A DNA stretch of 64,000 nucleotides from Zanthoxylum bungeanum (taxonomy: Eukaryota > Streptophyta > Magnoliopsida > Sapindales > Rutaceae), in contig SKCR01041548.1 of assembly GCA_019454045.1 (NCBI GenBank), forward strand, positions 16,745 through 80,744. The letters are read 5' to 3'. Position 1 is the first letter of the stretch. Each line of letters begins with the position of its first letter. Positions 10,611 through 20,020 of this stretch are shown in pieces. The position numbers and the translations under genes were made by a program. A model generated the notes under the pieces. That model was not told the origin of the DNA and did not search any database. It saw only the letters and a program-made list of their open reading frames with translations.

Positions 10611-11369
10611 AGACATATTCATCACATGCCATGTATAATTGTTTCTTAGGTGATTTTTTTATGGAACCACACATAGTCATTCTTATCTTTGTGCACATAA
10701 TAATGAAAATCATGTTTATTCCATTAGTTGCGTCATTTGCCTTAGTCTTGATTTAACGCATTACGATTCATATACCTATGCCATGATGACTTTGGAGTAT
10801 TATTTCTTGTGATATATCGGATGGAAACCCAGACATAAATTCCGTAGCCGATTCCGAATGGACGGTAATGCGGTCTGTACTTGGGATACAATTCCACGTA
10901 TCACTTGGAAAAGTGCTCACATGTATGCTTGTGCGGTTATTATGTATGCTTGTGTTTTTCATGAATATGATATGCTGAATGAAGTTGTATGTTCGTTGTT
11001 ACTTTGAGGTATTTCAAGGCATGTGTTCTTAGATGTGAGATATATGTGAAATATATGTATAAGTTTTATTTTGTACCCGTGAATTTAGAAGCATGATACT
11101 CTTGGAAATAAGTGCTACTTAAGCCTGATTAAATTATTACATAAATCCTGTCATTACAAGTGGCATAAGTAATGGACCATTCCGAACCCAATGGTTTGAG
11201 GTCTTCCCTTGCGAGGGGTGAGTGCGGCCTTAAATCTCATTTTCCCGGTTCACACCGGGTGGCGACTCCATTATTCTCCGGTTTAGTCCCCCGTGGCTAC
11301 TACGTACTCCCGACCGGGCCGCGAGCCCGGGACAGCATGCGTCGCCCCAGATCCTGTGTTCCCACAGTC

Positions 11370-11387
11370 TGGCGACTCCACTGGGGA
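11370..11387 (+). other. Primer-binding site of G1
   Basis: TGGCGACTCCACTGGGGA begins three bases after the LTR end. It starts with the obligatory TGG (complement of a tRNA CCA end) and resembles the tRNA-Arg-type primer sites reported for Ogre elements. The same motif, with one change, follows the LTR of G2. Confidence 0.75.
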
Positions 11388-12370
11388 TAGAGAATCGGCC
11401 CTGAAATATTGTCTTGTGATGTTTGGATTTGTGTTTTAATTGACCGTGTCTATAGTGGATAAAGTGAGGGTTTAATCAAAGGCATTCTAAGGCTAGGTAA
11501 TGGTTTGGTGTCTTCCTTCATTCACTACCTTTCTAGAAGGAAAAGCTGTGAAGGCACCTGGATAGCCATCTACTCGTAGCCTATTGTGATGGACTAATTT
11601 GGAGGACTTGTTGTTTATTCCTGACACCAAGCGATAAGAGCCTAAGAGGCTTGGGTATTTAAGTGAGCCTCGCTCCACCTTCCTCTGGGGAATCTACAAC
11701 GGGAAATCCATTTGACAGTCCGTCACACACCATAGCTCATTGGCACGTACCTTAGTGTATAAAAAAGGGTGCACTCACTTGGTTGCTCGAACCCTTGAGT
11801 GGGGAGACCTAGTTGTGGGCCATCCTTCGCCGGTGAGAGCCTTTGCCTATACTCTTGCTAACCCACCCATAGACCGGGTTGGCTAAAGTAACAATTATTT
11901 CCTTGAATATGTGCTTGTGGACCATCCTCATTTGGATGCAGTTGGACTATTGTCAGAAATGCGGACTTGCTGGGCCATTTAAACTGGGGCGAGTTCGTAC
12001 CTTATGACTATTAGGCTCGAAGCTTCTGAAATGTTGATGGGCCATTATGTAGAAATTATTACGTTATGTTTGCATCATCTTTCTTTTATGCTTGTGTTTG
12101 GGAACATCGTCGTTTGTCCATTTGGACCATTTGTCATGGGATATGGGCTTGTTGGGCCATTTAAACTGGGACTAACGTATTTCATAACTATTGGCCAAAG
12201 GCGTCTAAGTGTTGATGGGCCACTTTGTGCTTGTGTTCGGAACATTACCATTTGGACTTAGTCGGGCACTTGTCATGAGATGTGAACTCATTGGGCCATT
12301 TAAACTGGGATGGGTCCACTCCTATGACAATTAGCCCGAAAGATTCTAAAATGATAACGGGCCGATTTGT
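11388..12370 (+). other. 5' leader of G1
   Basis: This is about 1 kb of non-coding leader between the primer site and gag. An imperfect repeat starting at GGGCCATTTAAACTGGG occurs at 11972, 12154 and 12293. Parts match the G2 leader in reverse (for example near 60355-60500). Confidence 0.6.
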
Positions 12371-12814
12371 TTGAGAGTTATAATCGATTCAGTATGTTAT
12401 ATATGTTACATGCATCTCATGCACCTCATACATACATATATCATGTTAACACCATCTATGTCTCAAAAAGACATCATAGATACCGTTTGGGTTAGAGAAG
12501 GGACAAGACTCACTAAAAGAACAAGTATGAGTGAATCTGATAATGAGGTGTCCCGTATGGATCAGTTAGAGAACGGTCTCGCCAAGATCACTGAACAGTT
12601 GCAGGCTTTGACTACTGCTATGGCTGGTATAGCTGGGTCTCGTGCCGGGGTTAATTCTGGGGATGTGAGGCAAGAGGAATCTCCGAACAGATTAGGGGAT
12701 GATACCCCCGCTTTTGATGATGATATGGCAGAGTATGCAGCAGGCAGAGTATCTGGGTCTCAGGCAGAGTTACAGAAACTTCGAGATCAGGTTGAGTCGG
12801 TACCCGCAAAATGA
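12371..12814 (+). CDS. G1 gag N-terminal part
   Basis: The open frame is 147 codons. The true start is uncertain; it may be one of the ATGs near 12443-12458. The useful part is acidic and helix-rich (MDQLENGLAKITEQLQAL), consistent with a coiled-coil N-terminal gag region. It ends at TGA 12812-12814, overlapping the ATG of the next frame by ATGA. The join is probably an old one-base frameshift within a single gag gene, since the next frame continues the same kind of protein, but translational coupling cannot be excluded. Confidence 0.6.
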   Translation: MRVIIDSVCYICYMHLMHLIHTYIMLTPSMSQKDIIDTVWVREGTRLTKRTSMSESDNEVSRMDQLENGLAKITEQLQALTTAMAGIAGSRAGVNSGDVRQEESPNRLGDDTPAFDDDMAEYAAGRVSGSQAELQKLRDQVESVPAK

Positions 12815-13755
12815 GGGGTAAGAACGAGGATTTGCTAGATTATGAGGCAATAAACTTCGGAGAACAGCTGCCAGCTCAGTTTAAAATGCCCGACATGGCC
12901 AAGTTTAATGGGAACGGAGACCCGAGGGTCCATCTGCAGCAATATGTCTCAGTCATGAGTTCAATGGGCCTATCACAGCGCCAAGTCCAAAAGACGTTTG
13001 GGATGTCACTCGAGGGGGCACCTGTGGTTTGGTATCATAGCCTTGAGAAGAAGGTTAAAGAAGATTGGAAGGAACTAGCTGATGCTTTTCTGAAGCAGTA
13101 TGTTACAGACTTAGAAATTGACTTGTCACTCTGTGATTTGGAGAACACTAAGCAGAAGCCGGAAGAAAGCTTCAAGGAGTATGTAGACCGCTGGAGAAGT
13201 CAGCTTCTGAAAATGCAGACTCGACCCTCTGAGAAGGACCAGATTAAAGTGATCATCAAGGGCACTAAGCCCTCGATCTACAACAAGTTGAGGAGGATGA
13301 CCTCCATGATTGTTGATTTCCGACAATTGAGGGAAACTGTCATGGACATTGAAGAAGAGGAGGCGAAAAACCGGAAGTTTTATGGCCAGAATAGAAGGAA
13401 TTTTGGGGGACATCCTGAAGCCAAGTCTTCCAGTGCTGAGGTCACTGCCATCAGGAACAGACGTTTCTCCAACTTGGGTAGACCTCTATCAAAGGTGTTT
13501 GAGAAATTGAAGATGCAAGGACTTCTGAAACCCTTGGAACCTAAACCACTCCCCAGCCATGTGCCGCACTACCTTGACTTAAACCTATTCTGTTATTTTC
13601 ACCAGCAAAAGGGTCACGAAACTGACAATTGCCACCGCCTTAGGCATGAGATCCAAGACCTGATTGACACCCACAAAATACCTGACCTAGAAAGAGAGCA
13701 ACCCAGCACACACATGAATCCTCTACCAAATTACCACTTCGTCCCACCACCATGA
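12811..13755 (+). CDS. G1 Gag (retrotransposon gag domain, zinc knuckle)
   Basis: The 314-codon frame is intact. It has a Tat/Ogre-type gag core: MPDMAKFNGNGDP at residues 28-40, then EGAPVVWYHSLE and a DLENTKQKPEESFKEYVDRW helix. Near residues 270-283 is a zinc-knuckle-like CYFHQQKGHETDNC (CX2HX4HX4C), followed by EIQDLID, typical of gypsy gag just before the protease. It would form the capsid of virus-like particles. There is no protease or RT downstream, so any mobility needs enzymes from an autonomous relative. The absence of stops over 945 bases suggests recent origin or selection. Confidence 0.88.
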   Translation: MRGKNEDLLDYEAINFGEQLPAQFKMPDMAKFNGNGDPRVHLQQYVSVMSSMGLSQRQVQKTFGMSLEGAPVVWYHSLEKKVKEDWKELADAFLKQYVTDLEIDLSLCDLENTKQKPEESFKEYVDRWRSQLLKMQTRPSEKDQIKVIIKGTKPSIYNKLRRMTSMIVDFRQLRETVMDIEEEEAKNRKFYGQNRRNFGGHPEAKSSSAEVTAIRNRRFSNLGRPLSKVFEKLKMQGLLKPLEPKPLPSHVPHYLDLNLFCYFHQQKGHETDNCHRLRHEIQDLIDTHKIPDLEREQPSTHMNPLPNYHFVPPP

Positions 13756-14015
13756 TCAACTTTGGCTTGCCTGAAACCTTTGTCCTCCAAACCCTCAACC
13801 ACCAAGCTTTTCACATAGGGATAAGGAATAATAACAACGAAGAACCAGAGGCTGAGGAAGAGGGCACTGCTGTTTCTCCAAGTTTATCTTGCATTTTTAA
13901 TAAAGACATTGATTTTGTTTGCTTGTTCGAACCTTTTCTCAACAATAATAAAGAAGTTCACTTCGCTTACTTGCTTGAATCTCAACTTCTCAACTTGCAA
14001 CATGAGTGCATGTGA
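13752..14015 (+). CDS. Small frame after G1 gag, function not recognised
   Basis: Eighty-eight codons overlap the gag stop by ATGA. The start (MINFGLPETF) could be the shifted continuation of gag after a one-base indel. The middle is acidic (EEPEAEEEG). No protease motif (D[ST]G) is visible. It may represent the degenerate gag-protease junction left when pol was lost. Confidence 0.4.
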   Translation: MINFGLPETFVLQTLNHQAFHIGIRNNNNEEPEAEEEGTAVSPSLSCIFNKDIDFVCLFEPFLNNNKEVHFAYLLESQLLNLQHECM

Positions 14016-14141
14016 TAAAAGCATTCAATCTTGGTACTATGCTACTCAGAACGTAGGGAATCCTCAGAAGAAGCAAGCAGGAAAGATAAGTTGGCCATTC
14101 AGAAATTGGGACAGTGAGACTGTTAGACTTGGAAAGGGAAT

Positions 14142-14192
14142 GAGTTCACAGAACCAATTAGTGTAGACAGATTGAAGCAGTACTTTGCCTAA
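14142..14192 (+). pseudogene. Possible C-terminal tail of an integrase, remnant of deleted pol
   Basis: The frame reads EFTEPISVDRLKQYFA followed by TAA. The pattern of a ValAsp(Arg)LeuLys-Tyr ending directly before a stop resembles C-termini of gypsy polyproteins. If correct, G1 lost pol between about 14016 and 14100 while keeping both ends. The match is short and not conclusive. Confidence 0.35.
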
Positions 14193-14384
14193 GGAAGAGA
14201 AGACTGGGCTGTCACTGAGGGAATTGACCGAAGACCCAACCCAACGGGATAGGAAACTCATGCATACACGTAACGTATTTTGCATCCTTTTTTTGTATTT
14301 GTTTTGTTTTATATTAACAGGTTTCGAAGAAAGAAAGAGAGAAAAGCAGCAAAGGCAAGCTAGTCAGAAACAGCAACAGTACAG

Positions 14385-14780
14385 TTTCAGGAACGAATCC
14401 AGGGAATGAATCTCTCAGAATTTGGAATGAATCCGGGAATGAATCTCTCAGACTTTGGAACGAATCCAGGGAATGAATCTCTCAGACTTTGGAACGAATC
14501 CAGGGAATGAATCTCTCAGACTTTGGAACGAATCCAGGGAATGAATCTCTCAGAGTTTGGAACGAATCCAGGAAATGAATCTCTCAGGATTTGGAACGGA
14601 TCTAGGGAATGAATCTCTCAGAGTTTGGAACGAATCCAGGGAATGAATCTCTCAGAATTTGGAACGAATCCAGAGAATGAATCTCTCAAGAATTTGGAAT
14701 GAATCCGGGAATGAATCTCTCAGATTTTGGAACGAATCCAAGGAATGAATCTCTCAGAATTTGGAATGAATCCAGGAATG
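14385..14780 (+). repeat. 34-bp tandem repeat, 11-12 copies (3' UTR of G1)
   Basis: The unit contains GAATCC(A/G)GGGAATGAATCTCTCAG with occasional one-base length changes; copies begin near 14405, 14438, 14472, 14506 and onward. It lies just after a T-rich tract ending AACAG and GTTTCGAAGAAAG. Confidence 0.9.
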
Positions 14781-15180
14781 AAACCCGAGGGTCGAGGCCC
14801 ACGTCAGTATCAGTCTGGGGGCGAGGCCCATATCAGTAGCAGTTAGAGCCGAGGCCCACTTCAGCATCAGTTTTAGGAATGAATCCTGAGGGTCGAGGCC
14901 CACATCAGTATCAGTCTGGGGGCGAGGCCCATATCAGTAGCATTTAGGGCCGAGACCCACTTCAGCATCAGTTTTAGGAATGAATCCTGAGGGTCGAGGC
15001 CCACGTCAGTATCAGTCTGGGGGCGAGGCCCATATATCAGTAGCAGTTAGAGCCGAGGCCCACTTCAGCATCAGTTTTAGGAATGAATCCCGAGGGTCGA
15101 GGCCCACATCAGTATCAGTTTGGGATGAATCCCGAGGGTCGAGGCCCACATCACTATCAATTTTGGGGATGAGTCCTAGG
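14781..15180 (+). repeat. About 101-bp tandem repeat, 3-4 copies (3' UTR of G1)
   Basis: GTCGAGGCCCAC recurs at 14791, 14892, 14993, 15096 and 15138. Each long unit has three sub-boxes of the form GAGGCCCA(C/T)-TCAGTATCAGT. The reverse complement of this sub-box occurs in the G2 3' UTR (57783-57950 and 47805-47974). Confidence 0.88.
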
Positions 15181-15184
15181 GTTG

Positions 15185-15425
15185 AGGCCCATTACAGCAC
15201 AAGCCGAGAATGGCACTCCAAGAATGGAAACACAGTTCGAGAATGAACAAGCCGGGAATGGAATTCCAAGAATGGAAACACAGTTCGAGAATGAACAAGC
15301 CGGGAATGGCAATCCAAGAATGGAGCAGAGTTCAAGAATTAACAAGCCGGAAATGGCATTCCAGGAATGGAAATACAGTTCAGGAATGAACAAGCCGTGA
15401 ATGACACTCCAAGAATGGAAGCACG
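15185..15425 (+). repeat. About 50-bp tandem repeat, 5 copies (3' UTR of G1)
   Basis: Units of the form AAGCCGGGAATGG-ATTCCAAGAATGGA-CACAGTTCGAGAATGAAC repeat about every 50 bases with scattered substitutions. Confidence 0.85.
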
Positions 15426-15670
15426 GTTCGGGAATGAACCACCTCACAGTAACGGTTCGGGAATGGACCACCTTACAGTAACGGTTCGGGAATGGACCAC
15501 CTTACAGTAACATTTCGGGAATGGACACCTCACAGTAACGGTTCGGGAATGGACCACCTCACGATAACAGTTCGGGAATGAACACCTCACAGTAACGGTT
15601 CGGGAATGGACCACCTTACGGCAACGGTTCGGGAATGGACCACATCACAAAACGGTTCGGGAATGAACCA
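15426..15670 (+). repeat. About 29-bp tandem repeat, 8-9 copies (3' UTR of G1)
   Basis: The unit is AACGGTTCGGGAATGGACC followed by ACCTTACAGT, with small deletions in some copies. The GTTCGGGAA core recurs in reverse in the 3' UTR repeats of G2. Confidence 0.88.
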
Positions 15671-15805
15671 GGGGTCGCAGCACCTCACCACCCAAATCAA
15701 CTCAACACATGATAAGTCAAGTGACAGCTGGCGAGCCAGGTAAGTAGAAATGCATTGCATAACTTTGATAGGATTGTCACTGTTGCACATTACACAAGTC
15801 CCATC

Positions 15806-15819
15806 AAAGTGGGGGTGAC
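15806..15819 (+). other. Polypurine tract of G1
   Basis: AAAGTGGGGGTGAC directly abuts the TGTAGG start of the 3' LTR. It is the expected plus-strand primer. G2 has the same tract in reverse (GTCGCCCCCACTTT at 47671). Confidence 0.8.
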
Positions 15820-18800
15820 TGTAGGCATTGCATTTTTGCATGTGAAACCCGATGATGAGTCTCAGTTAGAGGCACTACCTTTTTAGCTAAGGATATTGCG
15901 GGAAACGGAGGTCGGAAGGGGAAATTCAGAATAAGTACGTCATCAAGTTTATTTCACAAGCTCACTGTCTTCGTTAGTGCTGCGTTCGTTACTTCGTTCG
16001 AACGTCAGGCAGATTGCGGACGTTCGTATGGCGTTCGAATTGGCGTTCGAACGGCGTCGGTGTTTTTGGTTTTGCTGCTACCTCGCACCCCAGCCCAATT
16101 AGCTCCCCAAAACCCATAAAACACATCCCAATTTAATTAAATTAAACATTAAATATTAAATAAAATATCTAAACCATTTACCAATTAAATAAAACACAAA
16201 ATATAATCATACCTAATGAAGATAAATCAAATATATAACTTCCTAACTAAACAAATCACATACTAAATTAAAAAGATGTCATGCCTAATAAAATCAATCA
16301 TAACAAATTAAAGATATTGACTTCCTATTCTAGCCAAGATTTGTCCCCCCTCAATCTTTGACTTTCCTTGCTCAACACCAAATCAAATCTTCATTTTAAT
16401 GCCAAAATCCCTTCATTGTGAGACAAGATGAAGCCCTAGCCTTTCTCTATATAAACCACACCTCTCCAAGGCATTGGCCCTCCTAGTTCACGCCCATCAC
16501 AAAAAAATAAAAGAAGAAAAGAATTTCCAACGCCTAGCTCATACACATAATAACAAACAACTCTCTTCACCCCCACTCTCACATTACCGAAAACAACAAG
16601 CCCTCAAACACTCTCATATTACCGAAAATACAATAGCCATTCACACCCCCTCCAACCACCAAAACAACTCCTAATCACCACCGAAAATAGCAACCCCTTA
16701 AGCCTCCACACATCACCGAAAAATATACCCCCAAAGACAGCCCAAACACGCCCCAAACAGCCACTAAAGTACCCCCGAACAGCAGCCCCCTTCCCACCAA
16801 AACTGACCCAAACCAGTCCCTAAATCACTCCAAAACAGCAGTAATTTAACCCTAAAACAGCAGCAAAATACACTTAAAACATTGCCTAAAAATCTTAAAA
16901 ACAGTAACATAAAGAGACTGCATTCATAATCCTTAAAATAATCACACACAACTGCACTAAGAACCCACACAAACTTGGAACAGTTCATTGAAACGTCAAA
17001 ACAGGTGGCCTGAGCAGTGAGCAGCAAAACAGAGGCCGAACAGGAGCAGAACGGAGTTCGAACCGCAAGCAAAACAGCAAAGCAGTGAGCTAGGACGCTA
17101 AACCAGTGAACCGGAGAAGTTGAGGAGCTGTACCCTTCCGACGTCCGTGAAACGCAAGCCTGAAAGTTGGCAAAAAGGTTAGACCTGAGGGTATCTTTCA
17201 CACTCGTTTTTTTTTGTATTATTATTAAATATTACTTGCATGATTGTCATGTTGAAATGCATGTTGTGGCCCTTGAGTAGATAAATATGCATGAATTATG
17301 AGATGTAGTATGTTGTGGCTGTGGAATAAAATGAGAGACGTGTCAACTCTCGCGGTATATCGGATGGAAACCCGGACATAAATTTCATAGCCGATTCCGA
17401 ATGGACGGTAATATGATCTGTACTCGGGACACAACTCCACGTACCGCTTGAGTAAACGGCACCCTCTTTTGTTTTGTGTTGCTTTTGTTTATTTATTTTT
17501 CGTCACTTGAATTCTGTATGTTGTTTATTTATGCATGATTCAATCGAGCGCATGGGCTTAGTAAGTGGAATGAAAGATCCCCTATGGGGAGGGGTTAAAG
17601 CCCTTTACCACGATGCTTTGTCGCGCCGGTTGATGTGTGTTCGGTTGGATGTCAGATGTGTTCAATCGGGCATACTTAGTTTGATATGATTGTCTTTATC
17701 TTTTTATGCATGGTTCAATCAAGCGCATGGGCTTAGTAAGTGGAATGAAAGATCCCTTATGGGGAGGGGTTAAAACCCTTTACCACGATGCTTTGCCGCG
17801 CCAGTTGATGTGTGTTCGGATTGGATGTAAGATGTATTCAATCGGGCATACTTGGTTTTGATATGATTGGCTCTATTTTTGTATGTATGATGCGATCGAG
17901 CGCATGGGCTTAGTGAGTTAGTCCAAATGTCCTCTATTTGAGAGACGAAGAGCCTAAAAGACCACCTTTGTGACACTACTTCGCCGCGCTGGACGAAGTG
18001 TGTTTGGGTTGAATGTACGTTCAATTGGGCATACAAAGTCCTACACTTTTATTGTCTTTATTTCATGTGTTGTGATGTGACGCGCATGGGCTTAGTATGT
18101 TGGTCTAAAGGTCCTCTCTTTGAGAGACCAAGAGCCCCAAAAGGCCACCTTTACGGCAGTACTTCGCCGCGCCCCTTTATTTTTTTTGTTTATGTATTGC
18201 GTCCCATTTCATGCATCAGGTCTCATTTCTGTTCGAACGCGTTCATAAACGCCATACGAACGTGAGTATTCTGTTTCATTTCCGTTCGAACACATTCACG
18301 AACGCCATACGAACGTGAGCATTCTGTTTCATTTCCGTTTGAACGCGTTAACAAACGCCATACGAACGTGAGGATTCTGTTTCATTTCCGTTCGAACGCG
18401 TTATCAAACGCCATACGAACGCGAACCTTCTGTTTACCGTTCGAACGCGTTTACGAACGCTACACGAACGCGAACACACTGAACTGAGACATATTCATCA
18501 CATGCCATGTATAATTGTTTCTTAGGTGATTTTTTTATGGAACCACACATAGTCATTCTTATCTTTGTGCACATAATAATGAAAAGCATGTTTATTCCAT
18601 TAGTTGCGTCATTTGCCTTAGTCTTGATTTAACGCATTACGATTCATATACCTATGCCATGATGACTTTGGAGTATTATTTCTTGTGATATATCGGATGG
18701 AAACCCAGACATAAATTCCGTAGCCGATTCCGAATGGACGGTAATGCGGTCTGTACTTGGGATACAATTCCACGTATCACTTGGAAAAGTGCTCACATGT

Positions 18801-19242
18801 ATGCTTGTACGGTTATTATGTATGCTTGTGTTTTTCATGAATATGATATGCTGAATGAAGTTGTATGTTCGTTGTTACTTTGAGGTATTTCAAGGCATGT
18901 GTTCTTAGATGTGAGATATATGTGAAATGTATGTATAAGTTTTATTTTGTACCCGTGAATTTAGAAGCATGATACTATTGGAAATAAGTGCTACTTAAGC
19001 CTGATTAAATTATTACATAAATCCTGTCATTACAAGTGACATAAATAATGGACCATTCCGAACCCAATGGTTTGAGGTCTTCCCTTGCGAGGGGTGAGTG
19101 CGGCCTTAAATCTCATTTTCCCGGTTCACACCGGGTGGCGACTCAATTATTCTCCGGTTTAGTCCCCCGTGGCTACTCCGTACTCCCGACCGGGCCGCGA
19201 GCCCGGGACAGCATGCGTCGCCCCAGATCATGTGTTCCCACA
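15820..19242 (+). repeat. 3' LTR of G1
   Basis: This is a direct copy of the 7995-11366 LTR with few differences. It has TATATAAA at 16448-16455, the four roughly 177-bp units from about 17548, and five rather than four 53-bp CpG units (about 18222-18480). It ends CCCACA at 19242. Confidence 0.9.
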
Positions 19243-19247
19243 CTTGT
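19243..19247. repeat. Target-site duplication, right side of G1
   Basis: CTTGT here pairs with CTTGG at 7990-7994; the single difference is probably a later mutation. Confidence 0.7.
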
Positions 19248-20020
19248 GATATGTCATTTGTCTTCCCAGAAGATTGTGGCGATTTTGCCTTTGCCCATTT
19301 TCTTCACCCCCCAGAAGCCTTCAGCCAAGCCTTAGCCTTCTAAGATCTCGAAGTAAGATGCGCCTTGCGTTTCTTACCCTTTTAGAAGCTCTGGCTCTGC
19401 CTCATTGAGCATAGCCATTAACTCTCCAAGAGTTTTCTCTTGGTTCATGATGAACCCGCCCCAGTATTCGGGCAGAGACTGTAAGATCAAATCTATGGAA
19501 GTCTCGGCCTCGTAGGTAATGCCCAGCTAACCTTAGCTATTCGATGTCAGCAATCATCTGCGACACCTAGTGCTTTACACATGTACCCTCTGACATGCGC
19601 GAGCGAAAGAGCTTCTTTTCAAATTCATACTTCTAAGATCTAAGGTTAGATATATGAAGATCCTTTAATTTCAACATCATGGTATAAAGATCTAATCCTT
19701 AGTTCTGACGACGAAATTAAGGAGTCATTGCGGCAAGAATGATGGATTAAGCACTAAAGTTATCATCACGATGAGTCTCCCAAAGCTCATGCTCTACTAT
19801 TTGCTCAACTCCGGGCTCAGGCCCGAGAGGTTTCTCTATTACATAGAATAACTTCTTGGCTTCCAGGACTACCCTGAGATTCATTTCCCAATCTGGAAAA
19901 TTAGAGCCGTTAAAGACATTATCGCCCATGATTATGTCCACAACGTTAATCTTTCCAGCCATCTTGATTGCTATAGTCCAACTATTCAATCAACGATTTT
20001 GGGTACACTCAAAATGTAAT
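19243..20020 (-). pseudogene. Copia A gag N-terminal remnant
   Basis: Read on the minus strand from about 20010, it begins MAGKINVVDIIMGDNVFNG, with the copia gag signature (FPDWEMNLRVVLEAKKL) after it. A TAA at 19719-19717 follows MTP and a second follows shortly after (QN then stop). It continues through LHRSN-like and MSEGT-like segments to the G1 insertion point. The first stop occupies the same place in copies C, D, E and F, so it was inherited rather than acquired here. Confidence 0.8.

Larger units (their letters stand above)
7995..11366 (+). repeat. 5' LTR of G1
   Basis: The LTR runs from TGTAGGCATTG to TTCCCACA. It contains an AT-rich U3 (8280-8600), a TATA box, a long C/A-rich stretch (8640-9060), four tandem units of about 177 bp, four 53-bp units, and a GC-rich 3' end shared with the LTR of G2. 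A roughly 98-bp segment occurs twice within it (9535-9632 and 10812-10908). Small ORFs inside are not supported as genes. Confidence 0.9.
7995..19242 (+). mobile_element. G1: Tat/Ogre-like gypsy element with giant LTRs, gag only
   Basis: The element has two LTRs of 3.37 and 3.42 kb beginning TGTAGG and ending CACA. A primer-binding site (TGGCGACTCCACTGGGG) lies three bases after the first LTR, and a G-rich polypurine tract abuts the second. The 4.45-kb internal region has a leader, gag, a possible integrase tail and four blocks of tandem repeats. No protease, RT or RNase H is visible, so it is non-autonomous. It sits inside copia A with a 5-bp duplication. The LTRs look very similar, suggesting a fairly recent insertion. 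Confidence 0.9.

Noticed and set aside
11370..11387. Fragment of a tRNA gene
   Set aside because: Only an 18-base primer-site complement is present; no cloverleaf arms follow.
11172..11390. ORF across the G1 LTR end, PBS and leader
   Set aside because: It spans the R/U5 and PBS signals and is present at only one junction; it reflects GC-rich composition.
15157..15471. 104-codon minus-strand ORF in the G1 3' UTR
   Set aside because: It is the repeat unit read through in one frame, antisense to the element, with no support as a gene.
14385..15670. CRISPR-like regular direct repeats
   Set aside because: The units are contiguous tandem repeats with no unique spacers, lie in a plant retrotransposon 3' UTR and have no cas genes nearby.
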